DNA of 64,000 bases, taken from the NCBI RefSeq assembly GCF_047272945.1, contig NZ_JBKOPS010000001.1, positions 417,401 through 481,400 of the forward strand, written 5' to 3'. Origin of the DNA: Rubrolithibacter danxiaensis (GTDB taxonomy: Bacteria; Bacteroidota; Bacteroidia; Sphingobacteriales; Sphingobacteriaceae). Below, piece by piece: positions 8,631 through 16,042 of the stretch (its first letter is position 1; every line of letters begins with the position of its first letter). The notes beneath the pieces are model-generated. The model was not told the origin of the DNA. It ran no database searches and worked only from the letters and a program-made list of their open reading frames with translations. Made by a program: the position numbers and the translations under genes.

Positions 8631-9908
8631 ATGCTGAAGGAAAATACATATCAGTTACAACACAAAGAGCTGTTTAAATATAAAGCTTTGGAATGGGCTG
8701 CTTCGTTTGAGGTAGCCTGTTTTTTTGATTCAAATGGCTTTGCTGATCCGTATTCCGCTTTTGATGTTTTAATAGCTGCAGGAAGCAAATCCGAATTAAA
8801 AGCAGCTACCGGAAATGCCTTTGCAGAATTACAATCATTTTTGGATTCGCATAAAAGCTGGGCTTTGGGCTTTCTTAGCTATGACCTTAAAAATGAAACC
8901 GAAGACCTGAAATCTTCAAATCCAGACCAACTCCATTTTCCTGATCTTTTCTTTTTTGTTCCCGAACACCTGATTTTAATAAAATCTCAATCTATACAAA
9001 TACGTTCTGAAAATCCGGATGAAGTTTATGAAAACATCTTGAAATGCGTTCCGTCTGATAACAATATCGGGTATCCAGGACAGGTAAAGCAACGGTTTGA
9101 AAGATCGGAATATATCGCTGCAGTAGACCAGCTAAAACATCATATCTCTGTGGGAGATATTTACGAAATTAATTTTTGCCAGGAATTTTACTCTGATCAC
9201 TCGTCTGTTAATCCTGTTGAAGTGTATAAAAAATTAAATCAGATATCTCCCACCCCTTTTTCAAATTTTTTCAGGCTAAAAGATAAATACATACTTTCTG
9301 CTACTCCTGAGCGGTTTTTAAGAAAAAGGAAATCCAAGCTTATCTCGCAGCCAATAAAAGGAACCGCAAAAAGAAGTGATAAAGCAGCAGAAGACATCGC
9401 AATAAAAAAAAGTTTAAGAGAAAACTTAAAAGAACAGGCCGAAAATGTAATGATTGTTGACCTCGTCAGGAACGACCTTACGAAGTCTGCTATTCCCAAT
9501 ACGGTAAAAGTAGAAGAACTATTTGGCATATATAGCTTTAAACAGGTTCACCAAATGATTTCTACAGTTGTATGTGAAGCAAATCCACTTCTTCCAGTTA
9601 CACAACTGATTAAAAATACCTTTCCAATGGGATCCATGACGGGCGCACCGAAAATTCGTTCTATGCAATTAATTGAGCAATATGAACGTACAAAAAGAGG
9701 CATATTTTCAGGAGCTGTAGGATATTTTTCTCCCGATGGCGATTTTGATTTCAATGTGATTATCCGAACGCTTTTGTACAATTCTTCTTCTAAATATCTT
9801 TCTTTCCAAACCGGAAGTGCTATTACTTTTGATTCTGCTCCGGATAAAGAATATGAAGAGTGCCTGTTAAAAGCAAAAGCTATTCTGGAGGTGTTGCAGG
9901 GTGGATAA
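8631..9908 (+). CDS. pabB: Aminodeoxychorismate synthase component I
   Basis: A chorismate-utilising enzyme of 425 residues that makes 4-amino-4-deoxychorismate for folate synthesis. The motif PIKGT with K243 is the signature of PabB; anthranilate synthases have PIAGT. Other family blocks are present: LSATPERFL, ENVMIVDLVRND, TFPMGSMTGAPK and the C-terminal GSAITFDSAPDKEYEE. The partner amidotransferase PabA is not next to it. A long hairpin follows and is shared with the convergent M48 gene. Confidence 0.9.
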   Translation: MLKENTYQLQHKELFKYKALEWAASFEVACFFDSNGFADPYSAFDVLIAAGSKSELKAATGNAFAELQSFLDSHKSWALGFLSYDLKNETEDLKSSNPDQLHFPDLFFFVPEHLILIKSQSIQIRSENPDEVYENILKCVPSDNNIGYPGQVKQRFERSEYIAAVDQLKHHISVGDIYEINFCQEFYSDHSSVNPVEVYKKLNQISPTPFSNFFRLKDKYILSATPERFLRKRKSKLISQPIKGTAKRSDKAAEDIAIKKSLRENLKEQAENVMIVDLVRNDLTKSAIPNTVKVEELFGIYSFKQVHQMISTVVCEANPLLPVTQLIKNTFPMGSMTGAPKIRSMQLIEQYERTKRGIFSGAVGYFSPDGDFDFNVIIRTLLYNSSSKYLSFQTGSAITFDSAPDKEYEECLLKAKAILEVLQGG

Positions 9909-9991
9909 ATTTCGGCGAAACTCAGTTTTAATTCCAGGTTCTGCCTAGGAAAACTCTTAACAGGATAAGTTGAAAGCAGTGGTAAACAAAT

Positions 9992-10018
9992 AAGCCTTTT
10001 CAATAATTGAAAAGGCTT
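9992..10018. terminator. Bidirectional hairpin between pabB and the M48 protease gene
   Basis: A perfect 12-bp inverted repeat (AAGCCTTTTCAA / TTGAAAAGGCTT) with a 3-nt loop lies between two convergent genes. T-rich sequence follows on the minus strand; on the plus strand the tail is A-rich. The remaining 9909-10061 sequence shows no gene. Confidence 0.7.
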
Positions 10019-10061
10019 CATTAAAAAAAGGTTGTTCTTCTACCTTGCTTAGTAATACTTT

Positions 10062-10850
10062 TTAAGGTTTATAGTATTTTTGAGCTTCAGGCAAGCGTTT
10101 CTGAAGATTCCGTATACGGGTTTCATCACTCGGGTGAGTACTTAAAAATTCTGGCGGAGCACCACTTCCTTCTTTAGCACTTGCCATTCTTTGCCAGAAG
10201 TCGATTGCCTTAGCAGGATTATAACCTGCCATTGCCATAAAGATCAAACCGAGACGGTCTGCTTCACTTTCCTGATTGCGGGAATATTTGAGCAGTGCTA
10301 ACTGGCCGCCCAAACCATATAGCTGGCCAATTATTTCAGACCCGCCTGAAGCCACTCCTACCACGCCTCCACCCAACTGCGCTGCTGTCATTTGAGATGC
10401 TCGTTCTGACGCATGGTGGGCAATTGCATGCGCAATTTCGTGCCCCATTACTGTTGCTAATCCTGCATCAGTTGCTGTAACTGGTAAAATTCCGGTATAA
10501 ACTGCCACTTTACCTCCCGGCATACACCATGCATTGATTTCTTTACTTTCTACCAGATTAAATTCCCAGTTGTAGTTATACTGATCGCCATAGCCATTTT
10601 CTCTCATATATCTGTCAATGGCAGACGCGATCTTATTTCCAATAGATTTTACTCTTTGTGCATCAGCAGAGTTTTTAATAACCTTGGTTTTGGGATCGCC
10701 TAGAAATTGTTTGTAAGCCTGGGTTGCTTCTTGCTGTATTTGTGATTCGTCTACCAGGCTAAGCTGCTTCCTTCCGGTTAAAGGAACTGTTGCACAGGCA
10801 GCCAGCAGCAGTACGAATAAAAAAATTAAGTTAAATTTAAGTCCTTTCAT
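10062..10850 (-). CDS. M48 family zinc metallopeptidase, lipoprotein
   Basis: A membrane-anchored protease of 262 residues related to E. coli LoiP/BepA-type M48 peptidases, which act in envelope protein quality control. The N-terminus is a lipoprotein signal ending in the lipobox LAAC (C19). The zinc motif HEIAH is at H137-E138-H141, extended by IAHHASER, and the third-ligand region ESEADRLG lies near 200. The late HPSDETRI block is typical of this subfamily. Lacking the transmembrane helices of HtpX, it is expected to face the periplasm. Only a hairpin separates it from the convergent pabB. Confidence 0.9.
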   Translation of the reverse strand: MKGLKFNLIFLFVLLLAACATVPLTGRKQLSLVDESQIQQEATQAYKQFLGDPKTKVIKNSADAQRVKSIGNKIASAIDRYMRENGYGDQYNYNWEFNLVESKEINAWCMPGGKVAVYTGILPVTATDAGLATVMGHEIAHAIAHHASERASQMTAAQLGGGVVGVASGGSEIIGQLYGLGGQLALLKYSRNQESEADRLGLIFMAMAGYNPAKAIDFWQRMASAKEGSGAPPEFLSTHPSDETRIRNLQKRLPEAQKYYKP

Positions 10851-10884
10851 ACATTTCTGTTTTGTGCTTTAACATTTAAAAATG

Positions 10885-11532
10885 TCAGGCGGTTTTTCTC
10901 TTAAAGAGATTTACCTTGGATTCTTTCCCTTTTAATATCCGCTCAATGTTTTTTTGATGTGTAACCAGGATCAGTACACAGATGCACATTCCATATAATA
11001 CCAATGAGCGCAGCGAGGTATGGAATACAAATATTACACTAAGAGGGAACGTAAATCCAGCAGCTATTGAGCTTAATGAAACGTAATTTGATAGTAATAA
11101 TACTATTAAAAAAACACTCACACACAGCATAGCTGCCTCGAAATGTACTGCCAATATCATTCCAAATAATGTTGCTATACCTTTCCCCCCTCTAAAACCG
11201 GCAAAAACAGGAAATAAATGGCCCATAACCGCGGTAATTCCTAAAGCAAGCTGATAGTTAACAAATTGTACGGAATTTTGAGGGCCTGTAACAGAAAGAC
11301 CTATTAAATATACAAGATTGGTAGCAGTCCATCCTTTGAAAATATCAATAAGCATCACGCTGATACCTGCTTTTTTTCCTAATACCCTGAATGTATTGGT
11401 AGCTCCGGCATTTCCGCTTCCATATTCTCTTACATCTATACCATAAAACGCCTGGCCGATCCAAACTGCGGTAGGAATTGATCCGAAAAGATACGCTGCC
11501 AAAAGTGCTGAAATCGAGTATATAGATATCAT
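10885..11532 (-). CDS. plsY: Glycerol-3-phosphate acyltransferase PlsY
   Basis: An integral membrane enzyme of 215 residues that transfers the acyl group from acyl-phosphate to glycerol-3-phosphate, the first step of phospholipid synthesis. The three PlsY motifs are present: LFGSIPTAVWIG near the start, YGSGNAGATNTFRVLGKKAG, and GHLFPVFAGFRGGKGIAT. About five hydrophobic helices are visible. It lies downstream of nadC on the same strand with a gap of 57 nt, so it may be the last gene of the DUF4783-nadC-plsY unit. Confidence 0.94.
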   Translation of the reverse strand: MISIYSISALLAAYLFGSIPTAVWIGQAFYGIDVREYGSGNAGATNTFRVLGKKAGISVMLIDIFKGWTATNLVYLIGLSVTGPQNSVQFVNYQLALGITAVMGHLFPVFAGFRGGKGIATLFGMILAVHFEAAMLCVSVFLIVLLLSNYVSLSSIAAGFTFPLSVIFVFHTSLRSLVLYGMCICVLILVTHQKNIERILKGKESKVNLFKRKTA

Positions 11533-11589
11533 TCGCCTGCAATAATACTAAAACTAAAACCTCATTTAACTGAAAGTTTTACTTTAAAT

Positions 11590-12447
11590 TTATTCTACTG
11601 TTGCCTTTAAACTCATATCCAGACTCTTAACAGAATGAGTTAATGCTCCCATAGAAATATAGTCAACTCCACATTCGGCATATTCATAAACATTCTCTTC
11701 AGTTATTCCACCTGATGCTTCTGTGATAAATCTTCCATTGACTAACTCAACGGCCTGTTTTAAAGTTTGATAATCGAAATTATCTAAAAGTATTCTATCT
11801 GCACCACCAGCATCTATAACCTGTTTAAGCTCTTCTATGTTTCTTACTTCTATTTCAATATGTAAATTCCTGTTTGTTTTTTTAAGATAATCTTTTGCTC
11901 CTGAAAGAGCTTGTTCAATACCACCTGCATAATCCACATGATTATCTTTTATCAAAATCATATCATACAGTCCAATCCGATGATTTACTCCTCCTCCAAT
12001 TTTAACGGCCGCCTTTTCGAGGAAACGAAGATTCGGGGTAGTTTTGCGGGTATCCAGAACTTTAGTAGACGTATTTTTCAATTTGTTCACAATCCGGCGG
12101 GTAGTTGTTGCAATGCCACTCATGCGTTGCATAGTATTTAAAACAAGTCGTTCAGCTACCAGAATAGAGTGGATGCTACCGCTTACATGTAAAACTATAT
12201 CTCCGGGTTTTACTTCCCTTCCATCCTCTATAAATATTTCTGTTTTAAGGTTAGAATCTACTTCTTTAAAAATTGCATCGGCAACATGAATACCTGCTAA
12301 AACGCCGTTTTCTTTTATTATAAGCCGGGCTTTGCCTTGTTTTCCTGCTGGAATAGTTGCAAGAGAAGTATGATCTCCGTCACCAACATCTTCCGTTAAT
12401 GCCTGTCGGATAAAATTGTGCAATAAATCTTTATTTTCCTCTGTCAT
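11590..12447 (-). CDS. nadC: Nicotinate-nucleotide pyrophosphorylase (quinolinate phosphoribosyltransferase)
   Basis: The enzyme converts quinolinate and PRPP to nicotinate mononucleotide in de novo NAD synthesis. Family blocks visible are EDVGDGDHTS, VLNTMQRMSGIAT, LDTRKTTPNLRFLEKAAVKIGGGVNHR and the C-terminal EASGGITEENV. I start it at the ATG at 12447 (285 residues); a TTG three codons earlier lies inside a TATTTTTG element (minus strand, 12454-12461) and so cannot easily be translated from that promoter. If that promoter is used the mRNA is nearly leaderless; otherwise it is read from the DUF4783 gene 33 nt upstream. Confidence 0.93.
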   Translation of the reverse strand: MTEENKDLLHNFIRQALTEDVGDGDHTSLATIPAGKQGKARLIIKENGVLAGIHVADAIFKEVDSNLKTEIFIEDGREVKPGDIVLHVSGSIHSILVAERLVLNTMQRMSGIATTTRRIVNKLKNTSTKVLDTRKTTPNLRFLEKAAVKIGGGVNHRIGLYDMILIKDNHVDYAGGIEQALSGAKDYLKKTNRNLHIEIEVRNIEELKQVIDAGGADRILLDNFDYQTLKQAVELVNGRFITEASGGITEENVYEYAECGVDYISMGALTHSVKSLDMSLKATVE

Positions 12448-12480
12448 TTGCCGCAAAAATATAAAAGTTACGAATAAAAC

Positions 12481-12882
12481 TTACTCATTTGCTTCTATTC
12501 GCACTTCTGTAACAAGAAATTTCCCGGCAATATTCTTCATAGAAATCGAGGTACGAAAACTGCCTTTATCTGTAGTAAGGATAAACACCACAAAGCGGTA
12601 ATTCGGATTAGATGTTAAACGATGGATAATCTTTACTCCTGCAGGAGGATGTTTTAAGAAAAAGTCTTTCAAAACAGCTTCTGCCTGTGTTTTTGAATAT
12701 ACATCTTCTTCCGTTAAAACAGTCAGTTCAACATCCGAATCAAAATGATGAGCCAATTCTTTAGAGTTTCCTGTTTTAAACAATGCTGTCAATTCATCAA
12801 TAATATCCACTTTTGCGTAAGATAAAGGCATTATCCAGAGAAGGAAAAAAACTATTGCAATACTGCTAAAGGTTCTGTTCAT
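12481..12882 (-). CDS. DUF4783 family exported protein
   Basis: A short Bacteroidota protein of 133 residues with a signal peptide (FSSIAIVFFLLWIMPLSYA) and a compact alpha/beta domain resembling an NTF2-like fold, as known for DUF4783. The function is unknown. It is the first gene of a minus-strand set with nadC and plsY, 33 nt before the nadC ATG. The mature protein is predicted periplasmic or surface-exposed; no catalytic residues are recognisable. Confidence 0.78.
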   Translation of the reverse strand: MNRTFSSIAIVFFLLWIMPLSYAKVDIIDELTALFKTGNSKELAHHFDSDVELTVLTEEDVYSKTQAEAVLKDFFLKHPPAGVKIIHRLTSNPNYRFVVFILTTDKGSFRTSISMKNIAGKFLVTEVRIEANE

Positions 12883-12958
12883 AACGTAATATTAGCAATT
12901 CTTACACGAAAAACATACCATAAAACTCATAAAGTAATTTACAATTTAAAACAACCTG

Positions 12959-12966
12959 TATATTTG
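12959..12966 (+). promoter_or_regulatory. -7 element immediately before gpmI
   Basis: TATATTTG is an exact TAnnTTTG match ending only 4 nt before the GTG start of gpmI. A TTTA lies 17 nt upstream (12938-12941). Transcription would start at or within a few bases of the start codon. Confidence 0.55.
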
Positions 12967-12970
12967 CAGG

Positions 12971-14491
12971 GTGGAAAATAAAAAATTAGCACTCCTTATT
13001 CTGGATGGATGGGGCTATGGAAAACAAGATAAATCAAATGCAATAATTGCAGCCAAAACGCCTTTTTTTAATCATTTATTAGCAACATATCCTAATTCAA
13101 AACTCGAAGCATCAGGTGAAGCGGTTGGCTTGCCCGCCGGCCAGATGGGAAATTCTGAAGTAGGGCATATGAATATTGGTGCCGGAAGAGTTGTGTACCA
13201 GGAATTAGGCCGCATACACAAAGCAGTGCTTGACGGCGAACTCTCCTCCAACCCTGTAATTACAGAAGCTTTTGACTATGCGAAAAGAGAAAATAAGCAA
13301 GTACATTTTATAGGTCTTGTTTCCGACGGCGGGGTTCATTCGCACACCCGTCATTTATTTGGCTTATGCGATGCTGCCCGCAATCATAAAGTTGATAATG
13401 TTTTTATCCACGCATTTTTAGATGGACGAGATACCGATCCTAACTCAGGAGTTGGTTTCATCAGCGAACTGGAAACTTATCTTACCCATTCAACCGGAAA
13501 AATTGCTTCGGCCATAGGCCGTTATTATGCTATGGACCGGGATAATCGCTGGGAAAGAGTAAAACTGGCTTACGATCTGATGGTCAAAGGCGCAGGTACT
13601 CCGTCAACCAGTATAGTTGATTCTATACAGGCCTCTTATGCTGAAGGTGTAACTGATGAGTTTGTTAAACCGATTGTAAAGGTTGATGAGAATGGGAAAC
13701 CGCTGGCGACAATCGAAGATGGCGATGTAGTAATCTGTTTTAACTTCAGAACTGATCGGGGAAGGGAAATAACAATTGCTTTAACTCAAAAAGCGTTTCC
13801 TGAATACGATCTGAAACCTTTGGCGCTGGATTACATCACCATGACCAGCTATGACGATACATTTAAAAATGTTAAAGTAATTTTCAGGAAAGAAGATCTT
13901 ACTCAGACGTTAGGAGAAGTGCTCTCAGAAGCCGGGAAAACGCAGGTACGGATTGCAGAAACAGAAAAATACCCGCACGTTACTTTTTTCTTTTCCGGAG
14001 GACGTGAAAAGGAGTTTGAAGGTGAAAAACGGCTGTTAATTCCTTCGCCAAAAGTTGCTACTTACGATCTGCAACCTGAAATGAGCGCTCAGGGTATCCG
14101 GGATACGATTTGCCAGGAATTGCAGGATAACAAGCCTGATTTTGTATGCCTTAACTTTGCAAACCCAGATATGGTAGGTCATACAGGTGTTTTTGAAGCA
14201 GTTATTAAAGCAGTTGAAACGGTAGACAGTTGTGCACAAAAAGTAGTTGAATGCGGTTTGGAATTAGGCTATTCTTTTATCATCATTGCCGACCATGGCA
14301 ACGCCGATTATATGGTTAATGAAGATGGTTCGCCAAACACAGCCCATACAACAAACCTGGTGCCCTGCATTTTAATAGACAAGGATTATAAATCGATAAA
14401 AGACGGAAAACTGGGCGACATTGCTCCTACCATTTTAAGAATTCTCCAGGTTCCTATTCCGGAAAAAATGACCGGAAATGTTTTAATATAA
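12971..14491 (+). CDS. gpmI: 2,3-bisphosphoglycerate-independent phosphoglycerate mutase
   Basis: A glycolytic enzyme of 506 residues interconverting 3- and 2-phosphoglycerate through a phosphoserine. The start LALLILDGWGYG, the nucleophile S62 in GQMGNSEVGHMNIGAG, the HSHTRHL and DGRDTDP loops, and the C-terminal IADHGNADYM metal site are all intact. The start is GTG at 12971: an in-frame TAA at 12947 rules out longer forms, there is no ATG in between, and the reading MENKKLALLILDG matches family N-termini. The promoter element ends 4 nt upstream, so the mRNA may be leaderless. A lipoprotein gene follows after 2 nt. Confidence 0.95.
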   Translation: MENKKLALLILDGWGYGKQDKSNAIIAAKTPFFNHLLATYPNSKLEASGEAVGLPAGQMGNSEVGHMNIGAGRVVYQELGRIHKAVLDGELSSNPVITEAFDYAKRENKQVHFIGLVSDGGVHSHTRHLFGLCDAARNHKVDNVFIHAFLDGRDTDPNSGVGFISELETYLTHSTGKIASAIGRYYAMDRDNRWERVKLAYDLMVKGAGTPSTSIVDSIQASYAEGVTDEFVKPIVKVDENGKPLATIEDGDVVICFNFRTDRGREITIALTQKAFPEYDLKPLALDYITMTSYDDTFKNVKVIFRKEDLTQTLGEVLSEAGKTQVRIAETEKYPHVTFFFSGGREKEFEGEKRLLIPSPKVATYDLQPEMSAQGIRDTICQELQDNKPDFVCLNFANPDMVGHTGVFEAVIKAVETVDSCAQKVVECGLELGYSFIIIADHGNADYMVNEDGSPNTAHTTNLVPCILIDKDYKSIKDGKLGDIAPTILRILQVPIPEKMTGNVLI

Positions 14492-14493
14492 AA

Positions 14494-15018
14494 ATGAAGC
14501 TTCTTTTAACGGCAGTTTTATTTGTTATGGCAATAAGTGCTTGTAATAAACAGGATAAAACTGCCCCTAAGTATTATTTTGATCTGAAAAGCTTTTTTGA
14601 TAAAGAAGCAGAAAATCTGAATAGAATTTCTCCGCTCGTTTTAAAAAAAGTACAGAAGAACCAGCAGTCTGAAGAAAAAAAGATTAAAATAAGCAACTGG
14701 AAAAATGAATTGGAATTATTTAAAACTTCCGATCTGAATAAGCCCGCATGGAAAAACAGTTACACTGTTCAGAAACAGGAGAGTAAGCTAATTTATCTGG
14801 CTAAAGATCCTGAATTAAGAACAAGGAAAGTTCAGATTGAATTTACTGAAAAGGGATCAGTAAAAAATATTACTATTAATAATGAGGTTAATAACAGCCT
14901 GTATTCATCAAAAGAAGAACTTATTTATTATCCTGATTCCTTATACCGAATTGTAAAAGAACAGACAGTAAGAGTGTTAGGAGACAATTTTTACAGGATA
15001 CAAGGCCAAATCCAGTAA
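14494..15018 (+). CDS. Small lipoprotein of unknown function
   Basis: 174 residues with a lipoprotein signal (MKLLLTAVLFVMAISAC, lipobox cysteine C17) and a charged, lysine-rich body. It resembles a small beta-sheet domain repeating hydrophobic strands (KLIYLAKDPELRTRKVQIEF). I do not recognise the family. The ATG lies 2 nt after the gpmI stop, so it is translated from the same mRNA; the unit ends at the strong terminator at 15022-15057. The link to glycolysis is positional only. Confidence 0.7.
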   Translation: MKLLLTAVLFVMAISACNKQDKTAPKYYFDLKSFFDKEAENLNRISPLVLKKVQKNQQSEEKKIKISNWKNELELFKTSDLNKPAWKNSYTVQKQESKLIYLAKDPELRTRKVQIEFTEKGSVKNITINNEVNNSLYSSKEELIYYPDSLYRIVKEQTVRVLGDNFYRIQGQIQ

Positions 15019-15021
15019 AAT

Positions 15022-15057
15022 AAAAAAGAGCTGGATTATTTTTTCCGGCTCTTTTTT
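15022..15057. terminator. Bidirectional terminator between the gpmI unit and the TPR gene
   Basis: AAAAAAGAGC (15022-15031) pairs with GCTCTTTTTT (15048-15057), extended inward by four more pairs including one G-U, with an 8-nt loop. Runs of A and T on both sides make it work for both convergent units. Confidence 0.88.
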
Positions 15058-15083
15058 ATTTCGATCGCTATCTATATAAACTA

Positions 15084-15725
15084 TTATTTATTATTAAGGC
15101 TTGTAATATAAACCTTTACTTTTTTCATTTCATCGGCAATATCCTGTCGGCCGGGATTTGAATCTAAAACATGCTGAAGATCAGAAATAGAAGATTTGAA
15201 TGAATTAGCCGCTAATGATTTATCATAAAATTTAGGAATTTTCTGCCCTTTTAAAATACCATAATCGCGATAAGCGATTGCCCTGTTCTGGTAAAGTTTC
15301 ACATCCTCGGGGTTTAATTCGATCGCCTTTGAAAAATCACGGATACTTGCCTGTAAAAGTTTTTCACGTTCGGCAGGAGAAAGAGAACTGTTCATTTGTA
15401 CAGCAAGTTGATTTCTGGCTTTTCCACGGTAATAATAAGCAGAAACCTCTCCCGGCCTCAACGAAATTACCTGTCCGAAAGAGCTTATTGCTTTTTGGAA
15501 ATCGCCCGAATGATAGTACGAATAACCGAGCATGTACTGCACATTTGCATTGTTATTTTCACTTGGTAAGGCTTTTTCAAGATGTGTTATAGCCATTTTG
15601 AAATTACCGTCAATTAACGCTTTCTGCCCTAATCGTACGTATGGATTTTCTTCTTTTTTAGATTGAGCATCTGCTGCTCCGGAAACAGACAATAGTAAAA
15701 ATGCAACTACAAAAAATGATTTCAT
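15084..15725 (-). CDS. Exported TPR-repeat protein
   Basis: 213 residues with a signal peptide (MKSFFVVAFLLLSVSGAADAQ) and about three tetratricopeptide repeats: ALIDGNFKMAITHLEKAL, YSYYHSGDFQKAISSFGQVI and ASIRDFSKAIELNPEDVKLY. TPRs form superhelices that bind partner proteins, and this one would act in the periplasm. The partner is unknown. It stands alone, head-to-head with lon across a 317-nt region and tail-to-tail with the gpmI unit. Confidence 0.75.
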   Translation of the reverse strand: MKSFFVVAFLLLSVSGAADAQSKKEENPYVRLGQKALIDGNFKMAITHLEKALPSENNNANVQYMLGYSYYHSGDFQKAISSFGQVISLRPGEVSAYYYRGKARNQLAVQMNSSLSPAEREKLLQASIRDFSKAIELNPEDVKLYQNRAIAYRDYGILKGQKIPKFYDKSLAANSFKSSISDLQHVLDSNPGRQDIADEMKKVKVYITSLNNK

Positions 15726-16042
15726 TTAATCTTGAAAAATTTGTTAATTATGTGAATAACGGCAAATAAAGCATTTTATTTCGATGCTTTTCCTTTTACA
15801 ATAATAAATATAAGTTGAACCAGAAACTCCAATTCCTACAAGTTTTTTTAATGTTTAGCATTTTACTGACTTTTTTACAGCCTTTTTATTTACATTTATT
15901 TATTTCAAACAATAAGGGGGAATAATTCAGGGTTATAAGAATATATCAGGAGATTGGCATATTGCTTGTACCACTGCTTAACATTACAAAAAATCAAACG
16001 CACTTTTAGTTTTACTGTCACATTGACTTTGAAAGGAAATTA
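15726..16042. other. 317-nt divergent intergenic region, TPR gene / lon
   Basis: This AT-rich region must hold promoters in both directions. A 7-bp inverted repeat (AAAGCAT 15768-15774 / ATGCTTT 15784-15790) lies 43 nt upstream of the TPR gene. TGACTTTG (16024-16031), one mismatch from TAnnTTTG, lies 11 nt before the lon ATG. No CIRCE-type heat-shock operator is visible. Confidence 0.5.

Noticed and set aside
9548..10021. A 157-codon minus-strand frame antisense to pabB
   Set aside because: It is covered by the well-supported pabB gene, has no family likeness, and runs into the terminator hairpin.
15851..15925. A 24-residue hydrophobic open frame (ATG to TAA) upstream of lon
   Set aside because: AT-rich sequence makes such short hydrophobic frames likely by chance; no ribosome-binding signal or family resemblance is seen.
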